Source: Vibrio sp. JC009
GTDB taxonomy: Bacteria; Pseudomonadota; Gammaproteobacteria; Enterobacterales; Vibrionaceae
Direction of reading: 5' to 3'
Assembly (NCBI RefSeq): GCF_029016485.1
Contig: NZ_CP092106.1
Location: forward strand, 62,001 to 126,000
DNA: 64,000 bases
The notes beneath the pieces were generated by a model. That model was given only the letters and a program-made list of their open reading frames with translations, was not told the DNA's origin and made no database searches. Positions 57,661-64,000 of the stretch are shown in pieces. A program made the translations under genes and the position numbers. Each line of letters begins with the position of its first letter. The first letter of the stretch is position 1.

Positions 57661-59997
57661 TTATTTCTTCGCCTTAGCAAACGCCGCCGCAAACGCTCCA
57701 CCCATCGCATTATTCCCCTGAGGTTCATTGCGCTGACGGTTTTGTCTTTGCTGTGGTTTCGCTGCGCGGCCACCGGAGCCGCCCTTCGGACGGTTATCCT
57801 GTCCCGGCTCGTCCTTCAGACGCATGGATAGTGCGATACGCTTTCTCTGTACATCCACTTCCATCACTTTGACCTTAACGATATCACCGGCTTTTACCAC
57901 TTCACGCGGGTCAGAGACAAATCGGTCAGTCAGGGCAGAGATATGCACCAGACCATCCTGATGAACACCGATATCGACGAAAGCACCGAAGTTAGCCACG
58001 TTTGAAACCACACCTTCCAGAACCATACCCGGCTCCAGATCAGACACTTGGTTTACACCGTCAGCAAAGGTGGCAGTTTTAAACTCAGGACGGGGATCTC
58101 GGCCCGGTTTATCCAGCTCCTTAATGATATCGGTGACGGTTGGTACACCGAAGGTTTCATCCGTGTAGTCTGATGCGCTTAGCTTTTTCAGGAAGTCGCT
58201 GTCACCGATAATTGACTTGATGTTTTTACTGGTGCTTTCAGAAATACGTTTTACCACCGGATAGGCTTCCGGGTGAACCGAAGAGGCATCCAGCGGGTTT
58301 TTACCGTCCATAATGCGCAGGAATCCGGCGCACTGTTCAAAGGCTTTTGGCCCCAGTCTTGCCACTTTTTTCAGTGTGGTGCGGGCTTCAAAGCGGCCAT
58401 TGGTATCGCGGTAATCCACAATATTCTGAGCGATAGTTGCAGACAAACCGGCAACACGGGTCAGCAGTGCCGGTGAGGCTGTATTTACATCAACACCCAC
58501 GGCGTTTACACAGTCTTCTACTACGGCATCCAGTCGTTTTGCCAGCATACTCTGACTCACATCATGCTGGTACTGGCCGACACCGATGGATTTAGGATCA
58601 ATTTTAACCAGTTCAGCCAGCGGATCCTGAAGACGTCGTGCAATGGAAACTGCGCCACGAAGTGATACATCCAGATTCGGGAACTCTTTTGCCGCAAGCT
58701 CTGAAGCGGAGTAAACCGATGCGCCGGCTTCGCTGACAACAATTTTCTGTACCTGAAGGTTGGCTCTTTTCAGAGTGTCAGCCACAAAGGTGTCTGTTTC
58801 CCTTGAAGCGGTACCGTTACCGATGGCAATCAGATCAACATTGTGTTTTCTGATTAGCAGTTCAACCACATGAGCTGATTTTTCGATCTGTTTCTGTGGT
58901 GGATTCGGGTAGATGGTGTCGGTTGCCAGAAGCTTACCTGTTGAATCTACTACGGCGATTTTTGAACCGGTTCTTAAACCCGGATCCAGACCAAGGGTTG
59001 CTCGCGGACCGGCAGGCGCAGCCATCAGCAGGTCTTTCAGGTTGGTTGCGAATACTTCAATGGCATCGATTTCTGAACGCTCTTTCATGGCGCTCATCAG
59101 TTCGGTTTCCATATGCATGGAGACCTTGATACGCCATGCCCAGCTGATGACCTGCTTTCTCCAGCTGTCGGCAGGGGCTTCGCTCAGGTGAATATTGTAG
59201 TGGTTTGCGATAATGGTTTCGCAATATGAGCCCCGAACAGACTCTTCCTGCTCAGGATCGGCATTAAGGGAGAGCTGCAAGAAACCTTCGTTGCGGCCAC
59301 GAAGCATTGCCAGAGCGCGGTGAGAAGGCACACGACTTAATAGCTCATCGTGCTCAAAGTAATCTTTGAACTTCTCACCTTCCTGCTCCTTGCCTGCGAC
59401 GACACGGGAGCTAATTTGAGCTTGTTTATTCAGATGCTGACGGATTTTTTCCAGAAGGTCTGCGTCTTCAGCAATGCGCTCCATAATAATGGCGCGGGCA
59501 CCGTCCAGTGCAGCTTTGGTGTCGGCAATGCCTTTGTCGCTGCTGATATATTTTGCCGCTTCCGTTTCAGGCTCGTGCTGCGGTTCGTTCCAGAGAGTAT
59601 CTGCCAGAGGTTCAAGGCCTGCTTCAATGGCTATCTGACCTTTTGTGCGTCGTTTTGGTTTGTATGGCAGGTAAAGGTCTTCGAGGCGGGTTTTACTGTC
59701 CGCCTGATTGATGGACTGCTCCAGTTCCGGCGTCAGTTTCCCCTGCTCGGAAATGGATTTTAAAATGGTCTGGCGTCTGTCATTGAGCTCTCTCAGGTAA
59801 GAGAGGCGGGTATCCAGAGTACGAAGCTGAGAGTCATCCAGCCCCCCGGTCACTTCTTTCCTGTACCGGGCAATAAATGGAATGGTGCTGCCTTCGTCAA
59901 TCAGTTTAACGGTGGCAATGACCTGTTCCACTCTTACATTCAGTTCCTGAGCGATTTGGCTGCAGATGTGCTGCGTTGCTGAGTTTTTTTGACTCAT
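57661..59997 (-). CDS. tex: Tex-family RNA-binding transcription accessory protein
   Basis: This 778-residue protein has the Tex N-terminal helical domain ([20 protein letters not shown]) and a YqgF-like nuclease fold ([17 protein letters not shown]). Helix-hairpin-helix segments ([17 protein letters not shown]) and a C-terminal S1 RNA-binding domain ([20 protein letters not shown]) follow. The tail is Gly/Asn/Gln-rich. Tex relates to eukaryotic Spt6 and affects transcription. It is divergent from the sigma-factor gene. Confidence 0.96.
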   Translation of the reverse strand: MSQKNSATQHICSQIAQELNVRVEQVIATVKLIDEGSTIPFIARYRKEVTGGLDDSQLRTLDTRLSYLRELNDRRQTILKSISEQGKLTPELEQSINQADSKTRLEDLYLPYKPKRRTKGQIAIEAGLEPLADTLWNEPQHEPETEAAKYISSDKGIADTKAALDGARAIIMERIAEDADLLEKIRQHLNKQAQISSRVVAGKEQEGEKFKDYFEHDELLSRVPSHRALAMLRGRNEGFLQLSLNADPEQEESVRGSYCETIIANHYNIHLSEAPADSWRKQVISWAWRIKVSMHMETELMSAMKERSEIDAIEVFATNLKDLLMAAPAGPRATLGLDPGLRTGSKIAVVDSTGKLLATDTIYPNPPQKQIEKSAHVVELLIRKHNVDLIAIGNGTASRETDTFVADTLKRANLQVQKIVVSEAGASVYSASELAAKEFPNLDVSLRGAVSIARRLQDPLAELVKIDPKSIGVGQYQHDVSQSMLAKRLDAVVEDCVNAVGVDVNTASPALLTRVAGLSATIAQNIVDYRDTNGRFEARTTLKKVARLGPKAFEQCAGFLRIMDGKNPLDASSVHPEAYPVVKRISESTSKNIKSIIGDSDFLKKLSASDYTDETFGVPTVTDIIKELDKPGRDPRPEFKTATFADGVNQVSDLEPGMVLEGVVSNVANFGAFVDIGVHQDGLVHISALTDRFVSDPREVVKAGDIVKVKVMEVDVQRKRIALSMRLKDEPGQDNRPKGGSGGRAAKPQQRQNRQRNEPQGNNAMGGAFAAAFAKAKK

Positions 59998-60140
59998 GGT
60001 GGTCTCTTAATCGGTTTTTACTTTCCTAATTAATGGGGACAAATTCTGAAATTTCCAGCTCTGAAATGAAGAACTGGGTATTGAGGTGGTACGCTTTATG
60101 TATAAAAATGCCTAAGGTTTGTTTAGCGGGGACGCGGAAA

Positions 60141-60707
60141 ATGAGTGAGACGGACTTTTTAAATCAGGAAGGCGCATTTCCATGTGCAATGCGGGCATGG
60201 AGCCAGAATGAGCAGATTTTACTGCAGTGGCTTTTGAAAGAGACGCACGATAAGCAGCTTTCTCAGGATATTCTGCAGGAGGTGTTTATCCGCGTGATGC
60301 AGCAGAAGGAGGCGTTCTGCAATGTGGAAAGCCCTAAAGCCTGGATGCGACGGGTCGCTCATAACCTGTTAATCGATCAAATCAGAAAAAACCGTTACCA
60401 GCCTTTTGACGGCGAGGTGGAAGAAGAGGCGGAAGAGCTGCAGTATGATGCTGTCGATCTTCTGGCAATCAGCTGCCTCCCGCGCGTCTTATCGGAACTG
60501 GAACAGTCAGACAGAGAAGTGATAACCGCCTGCGATCTTCAGGGTATGAATCAGCAGGATTATGCGGTTCAGCACGGCCTTTCCTTGCCAGCCGTGAAAT
60601 CCCGCATCCGCAGAGCAAGAGAAAAACTGAAACAACAGATCCAGGTGTCGTGCAAAGTTCAGCTGGATGAACAGCAGAATGTTTGCTGTTTTACTGCCAG
60701 ACAGTAA
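60141..60707 (+). CDS. ECF-type sigma factor, SigZ-like
   Basis: The 188-residue protein has sigma region 2 (LSQDILQEVFIRVMQQKE, SPKAWMRRVAHNLLIDQIRK) and region 4 (DREVITACDLQGMNQQDYAV, LPAVKSRIRRAREKLKQQI). A tail with VQLDEQQNVCCFTARQ resembles the extra C-terminal segment of SigZ. No anti-sigma factor gene is adjacent. The frame is open from 60033, but ATG 60141 gives normal ECF length and GCGGAAA lies just before it. The next two genes, a permease and a mini-thioredoxin, are likely targets. The two cysteines near the C-terminus could sense redox or metal (inference). Confidence 0.85.
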   Translation: MSETDFLNQEGAFPCAMRAWSQNEQILLQWLLKETHDKQLSQDILQEVFIRVMQQKEAFCNVESPKAWMRRVAHNLLIDQIRKNRYQPFDGEVEEEAEELQYDAVDLLAISCLPRVLSELEQSDREVITACDLQGMNQQDYAVQHGLSLPAVKSRIRRAREKLKQQIQVSCKVQLDEQQNVCCFTARQ

Positions 60708-60763
60708 GCTTCGGCCCGTCAGCATACTGACTAGTTTCTCGTTATAAATAAATTTAAAAAATC

Positions 60764-60791
60764 TGCATCCTTTTCGAATCTGCTGCGTCTA
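60764..60791 (+). promoter_or_regulatory. Candidate ECF-type promoter for the permease gene
   Basis: TGCATCC (60764-60770) and CGTCTA (60786-60791) are 15 bp apart, a layout like ECF sigma promoters with a C-rich -35 and a CGTC-type -10. They lie 40 bp before the permease start and after the sigma gene. Recognition by that sigma factor is inferred. Confidence 0.45.
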
Positions 60792-60830
60792 TATAACAGA
60801 ACCAAAATGATTTATCCGAAAAGGTAGTTT

Positions 60831-61826
60831 ATGTTTCAGTTGTTTACCGACTTCGCCTCTTGGTTGGTGTTTGGGCTTTTTGGCTTATCACCGGATTCAA
60901 AGTTAGGTGATGCGCTGCATTTCTTTGTTGAAGATACCACTAAAATCTTCGCACTTCTTCTTGTGATGATTTACATCATTGCCGTAATCCGTGCCTCTCT
61001 GGATGTTGAAAGGGTTCGAGATTATCTTGCTGGAAAGCATCGTCTGTTCGGCTATTTTATGGGGGCCACGTTCGGCTCCATCACACCATTTTGCTCGTGC
61101 TCCAGTATTCCGGTATTTCTCGGTTTTACCTCAGCGGGTATCCCTCTAGGGATCACTATGGCATTTCTGATTACTTCGCCTTTAATTAATGAAGTCGCTG
61201 TGCTGTTGCTGGTCAGCCTTTTGGGCTGGAAGTTTACCGCTATGTACATAGTGATTGGCATTTGCGTTGGCATTATCGGCGGTATGTTCCTGGATGCAAT
61301 TAAAGCAGAACGCTGGCTGCAGTCTTTTGCCGCTGATGCGCTTAAGCGTGGTATTGAGAATCAGGAAAACAATCCGCTCGAAATTGAAGAGCGTGAGCCT
61401 CTGACTCTGAAAGAGAGACATCAGTTTGCGAAAGATGAGACCAGTGAAATCTTTGGCCGTGTCTGGAAGTGGGTATTTATCGGTGTTGGTCTGGGTGCTG
61501 CGCTGCACGGCTTTGTGCCTGACGGCTGGATTGAATCTCATCTTGGTGACCGCCAGTGGTGGTCTGTACCTGCGGCTGTATTTTTGGGGATTCCGCTTTA
61601 TTCCAATGCAACCGGTGTGATTCCGGTAATGGAAAGCCTGCTTGTAAATGGTCTGCCGATTGGTACCACTCTGGCTTTCTGTATGAGTACGGTAGCGGCG
61701 AGCTTTCCTGAATTTATTCTGCTTAAGCAGGTTATGCAGTGGCGACTACTGGCCACTCTGTTTGTTGTACTGCTGACAGCGTTTACGCTGGTTGGTTGGT
61801 TCTTTAATTACATCCCATTAGTGTAA
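60831..61826 (+). CDS. DUF318/ArsP-type permease (SO_0444-like)
   Basis: This 331-residue protein has about eight transmembrane helices in two halves with a charged central loop near residues 155-205. It has the family signature TPFCSCSSIPVFLGFTSAGI with clustered cysteines and the second-half LGIPLYSNATGVIPVMES. Relatives are annotated as metal or arsenic-compound efflux permeases (ArsP, SO_0444 Cu/Zn type); substrate is not known here. A mini-thioredoxin gene follows after 6 bp and a SigZ-like sigma gene precedes it. Confidence 0.88.
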   Translation: MFQLFTDFASWLVFGLFGLSPDSKLGDALHFFVEDTTKIFALLLVMIYIIAVIRASLDVERVRDYLAGKHRLFGYFMGATFGSITPFCSCSSIPVFLGFTSAGIPLGITMAFLITSPLINEVAVLLLVSLLGWKFTAMYIVIGICVGIIGGMFLDAIKAERWLQSFAADALKRGIENQENNPLEIEEREPLTLKERHQFAKDETSEIFGRVWKWVFIGVGLGAALHGFVPDGWIESHLGDRQWWSVPAAVFLGIPLYSNATGVIPVMESLLVNGLPIGTTLAFCMSTVAASFPEFILLKQVMQWRLLATLFVVLLTAFTLVGWFFNYIPLV

Positions 61827-61832
61827 GGAAAT

Positions 61833-62069
61833 ATGATGAAAACAGTAAAAGTTTTAGGTTCTGGCTGCAAAAACTGTCAGGTAACGGCTTCAATGATTGA
61901 AGATGCGGCAAAAGAGAGCGGCACTGAAATTGAGCTGATCAAAGTGACTCAGCCACAGGATATTATGGCGTACAATGTGATGAAAACACCGGCTGTAGTC
62001 ATTGACGAGCAGGTGGTGCATAAGGGAAGTGTGCCTAAGGCAGAAGACGTGGCTGGGTGGTTTGAGTAA
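61833..62069 (+). CDS. Thioredoxin-like small protein (TM0996/MTH895 type)
   Basis: The 78-residue protein is a minimal thioredoxin fold with active site GSGCKNCQ (Cys12, Cys15) and the cis-proline segment MKTPAVVIDEQVV. Such mini-thioredoxins often accompany DUF318 permeases. It may reduce the permease's cysteines or carry a metal ion (inference). It is the last gene of the sigma-permease-thioredoxin group. The start is ATG 61833 or the adjacent ATG 61836. Confidence 0.9.
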   Translation: MMKTVKVLGSGCKNCQVTASMIEDAAKESGTEIELIKVTQPQDIMAYNVMKTPAVVIDEQVVHKGSVPKAEDVAGWFE

Positions 62070-62098
62070 GCTATGTGTCTGTAATGTAATGATTTATC

Positions 62099-62128
62099 CT
62101 CGTTTCCACGCTCCTGCATGGAAACGAG
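62099..62128. repeat. CTCGTTTCCA palindromic hairpin
   Basis: CTCGTTTCCA (62099-62108) pairs with TGGAAACGAG (62119-62128). It is a diverged relative of 32859-32888. It may end the permease-thioredoxin transcript, though no long T-run follows. Confidence 0.65.
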
Positions 62129-62134
62129 AAATTC

Positions 62135-62172
62135 CCATAGCCCAGAAGGGCGCAGCCCGTCCCATAGCCCAG
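62135..62172. repeat. Composite repeat, CATAGCCC type, single module
   Basis: CCCATAGCCC, core AGAAGGGCGCAGCCCGT, CCCATAGCCC. It matches the reverse complement of the left module at 34957-34997. It lies between the convergent thioredoxin-like and greB genes. Confidence 0.7.
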
Positions 62173-62182
62173 TTCCCTTGAG

Positions 62183-62656
62183 TTATTTATACCTAATCTC
62201 ATTCACAAACCACTCCTTCTCCCCCTCCGGAGTGCGAACCGTAAACTCATCATCCACTTCTTTTTTCAGAATCGCTCTGGCCATAGGTGAGTCGATAGAG
62301 ATATATCCCTTAGCATCACCGTAAATCTCATCCGGCCCCACGATGCGAAAAGACATGGTATCGCCCGCTTCATTTTCGATCTCTACCCAGGCCCCGAAAA
62401 ATACTTTGCCTTCCTGCTGTGGTGAATAGTCGACAACCGTGACCTGCTCAAGACGCTTTCTGAGATAGCGCACCCGGCGGTCTATCTCTCTGAGCCTTTT
62501 CTTGTTGTACTGGTAGTCAGCGTTTTCACTCCTGTCGCCTAAGCTGGCTGCCCAGGTGACTTTTTTCGTTACTTCTGGCCGCTCCTCTTTCCACAGGAAA
62601 TTGAGCTCATTTTTTAATTTTTCGTAGCCTTCGCGGGTAATCAGATTTGTTTTCAT
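62183..62656 (-). CDS. greB: Transcription elongation factor GreB
   Basis: The 157-residue factor has the N-terminal coiled coil (LITREGYEKLKNELNFLWKE, with the acidic tip DRSENADYQYNKKRLR) and the C-terminal FKBP-like domain (MSFRIVGPDEIYGDAKGYIS). GreB stimulates RNA cleavage by backtracked RNA polymerase. The basic patch of GreB rather than GreA is suggested by RYLRKRLEQV. It is divergent from ompR across a 151-bp AT-rich gap, the conserved arrangement. Confidence 0.96.
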   Translation of the reverse strand: MKTNLITREGYEKLKNELNFLWKEERPEVTKKVTWAASLGDRSENADYQYNKKRLREIDRRVRYLRKRLEQVTVVDYSPQQEGKVFFGAWVEIENEAGDTMSFRIVGPDEIYGDAKGYISIDSPMARAILKKEVDDEFTVRTPEGEKEWFVNEIRYK

Positions 62657-62807
62657 AGGATTAATTATCGAATTAACTTTTTACTTTTAAATACATTAAC
62701 GAACAATGAAATATATGTTAACAATTCTTTACTTAAAAATGACCTCAGCAATGATACTGTTTCCTATGCTTATTAAAAAGTAAACGACCACTGACGGGTG
62801 TAAGTAA

Positions 62808-63527
62808 ATGCAAGAGAATTATAAAATTCTGGTTGTCGACGATGACGCTAGATTACGTTCTTTACTGGAACGTTATCTGTCTGAACAAGGGTTTCAGGTT
62901 CGTAGTGTAGCAAATAGTGAGCAGATGGATCGCTTATTAACACGCGAAAATTTCCATTTGATGGTATTAGATTTGATGCTGCCCGGCGAAGATGGTCTTT
63001 CTATCTGTCGTCGCCTGAGAAGCGTGGAAAACATGATACCTATTTTAATGTTAACGGCGAAAGGTGACGAAATAGACCGGATTGTGGGTCTTGAGGTGGG
63101 GGCTGATGATTATCTGCCTAAACCGTTTAATCCGCGCGAACTGCTGGCCAGGATTAAAGCTGTGCTGAGAAGACAGGTGATTGAAGCGCCTGGCGCGCCA
63201 AGTGCTGAAGAGTCCATCGTTGAGTTTGGTGAGTTCAGGCTTAACCTTGGTACCCGGGAGATGTTCAGGGGCGAAGAGGCAATGACGCTGACTTCCGGTG
63301 AGTTTGCGGTTCTGAAGGCGCTGGTGACCAATGCCAGAGAGCCTATGTCCAGAGACAAGCTGATGAATATGGCCCGTGGGCGTGAGTACTCTGCGATGGA
63401 GCGTTCCATTGATGTGCAGATCTCCAGATTACGCCGTATGGTGGAGGAAGATCCGGGTAAACCCCGCTATATTCAAACAGTATGGGGACTTGGATATGTC
63501 TTTGTACCTGACGGAAAGAGTGCCTAA
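62808..63527 (+). CDS. ompR: Osmolarity response regulator OmpR
   Basis: The 239-residue protein has a receiver domain with phosphorylation site Asp55 (LMVLDLMLPGEDG), the conserved Lys segment YLPKPFNPREL, and a winged-helix DNA-binding domain (SGEFAVLKALV, SAMERSIDVQISRLRRMVEE). OmpR controls porin and envelope genes with EnvZ. It starts the ompR-envZ operon, with envZ 68 bp downstream. Confidence 0.97.
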   Translation: MQENYKILVVDDDARLRSLLERYLSEQGFQVRSVANSEQMDRLLTRENFHLMVLDLMLPGEDGLSICRRLRSVENMIPILMLTAKGDEIDRIVGLEVGADDYLPKPFNPRELLARIKAVLRRQVIEAPGAPSAEESIVEFGEFRLNLGTREMFRGEEAMTLTSGEFAVLKALVTNAREPMSRDKLMNMARGREYSAMERSIDVQISRLRRMVEEDPGKPRYIQTVWGLGYVFVPDGKSA

Positions 63528-63539
63528 CTTCTCTCAAAA

Positions 63540-63560
63540 CCTCCTCTGCTGCAGGGGAGG
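63540..63560 (+). promoter_or_regulatory. Hairpin between ompR and envZ
   Basis: CCTCCTCT and AGGGGAGG (about 63540-63560) can form a stem with loop GCTGC and one mismatch. It has no T-run. It may set the ratio of EnvZ to OmpR by affecting RNA decay or translation. Confidence 0.4.
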
Positions 63561-63595
63561 AATTTAACAAGGAACAGTTGTTGTTATGCGGATTC

Positions 63596-64000
63596 GCAGT
63601 TCACGAACTCAGGCCATATTACTGTTTGCTATCGTTCTGATTGCCAGCCAGATTTTTTCTTACTACGCGGTATTTAATTACGCGCTTCTCCCCAGTCTGC
63701 AGCAGTTTAATAAGATTGTTGCCCATGAAGTCAATTTGATGCTGGATGATGCCGCTGAGGCTGAGCAGAATATTGTCTCGCTTGAAACACCGGTCAGGCG
63801 TCAGTTGCTGGAAAAGCTTGGTGTGACGGTTCACCAGGTCAGCGAACCTGTACTTGAAGAGTTTAACAGCGCAACCGCTGTGGAGTTTCTTAGTGCGGAT
63901 ATGAGCCGGGAGCTTGATACTCAGGCTGAGGTGAGGATTATCCTGGCTTCAGAAAGTTATGTGCTCTGGGTGAAACTGGAGGAGCTTCCCGACAGCCTGC
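63596..64000 (+). CDS. envZ: Osmosensor histidine kinase EnvZ, N-terminal part
   Basis: The window ends inside this gene; 135 codons are visible. The protein starts MRIRSSRTQAILLFAIVLIA, with a first transmembrane helix (about 11-32), and continues into the periplasmic region (QQFNKIVAHEVNLMLDDA). ATG 63596 is preceded by AAGGAA. The HAMP, kinase and ATP-binding parts lie beyond the window. The assignment rests on its place after ompR and on the N-terminal pattern matching EnvZ. Confidence 0.92.

Overview
The window is Gammaproteobacterial chromosome, almost certainly Vibrionaceae and most likely the genus Vibrio, in an origin-proximal part of the main chromosome. Three things support this: the gene content and order (ubiE-ubiJ-ubiB-tatABC, tatD, hemB-ryhB-polA-spf-engB, yihI/DUF2489/hemN, glnA-glnL-glnG, typA, a full gspC-N type II secretion operon, nudE-cysQ, nfuA, bioH, tex, greB, ompR-envZ); an exact RyhB seed region and a recognisable Spot 42 RNA; and moderate GC with ordinary enterobacterial-type signals. 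Nearly all of it is core housekeeping DNA. I found no tRNA, rRNA, CRISPR array, prophage, transposase gene or frameshifted gene.

Layout. 1-9147: the end of ftnA, uspB, a YhiN-type flavoprotein, an unknown membrane protein, an HDOD protein, a drug/metabolite exporter, rmuC and the ubiquinone genes ubiE-ubiJ-ubiB. 9205-10646: tatABC with a terminator-like hairpin between tatB and tatC. 10682-16925: a complex intergenic repeat, tatD, hemB, the Fur-type ryhB gene, polA, Spot 42 and a possible second small RNA. 16926-22229: engB, cytochrome c4, a strong Csr-type (CsrA-sequestering) RNA gene, a methyltransferase, yihI, a DUF2489 gene and hemN. 22546-25876: a chemoreceptor, an outer-membrane porin-like protein and a tiny PstS-like periplasmic protein. 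26023-30450: the nitrogen-control operon glnA-glnL-glnG on the minus strand, with a sigma-54 promoter and NtrC sites. 30901-41333: typA, a DUF2959 lipoprotein, yihY, dtd, yiiD, an AsmA-like protein, pckA, hslO and hslR. 41511-53159: gspC to gspN. 53197-64000: nudE, cysQ, nfuA, comF, bioH, an unknown small protein, tex, a SigZ-like sigma factor with a permease and a mini-thioredoxin, greB, ompR and the start of envZ.

The non-coding DNA is the unusual part. Seven intergenic sites carry a family of composite palindromic elements built from GGCCCTGGG or AGCCCCAT units around a shared GGGCGAAGCCC-type core; most are inverted pairs around about 50-60 bp of spacer. A different repeat of about 195 bp occurs twice in opposite orientation (after tatC, and between gspF and gspG). 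The gspF-gspG copy lies inside a 264-bp segment whose two ends closely match the IS50/Tn5 outside end, so it looks like a miniature transposable element lodged in the secretion operon. The RNA regulators (RyhB for iron, Spot 42 for carbon, a Csr RNA for global post-transcriptional control) and NtrC/sigma-54 for nitrogen make the first half of the window a dense cluster of nutrient-response regulators.
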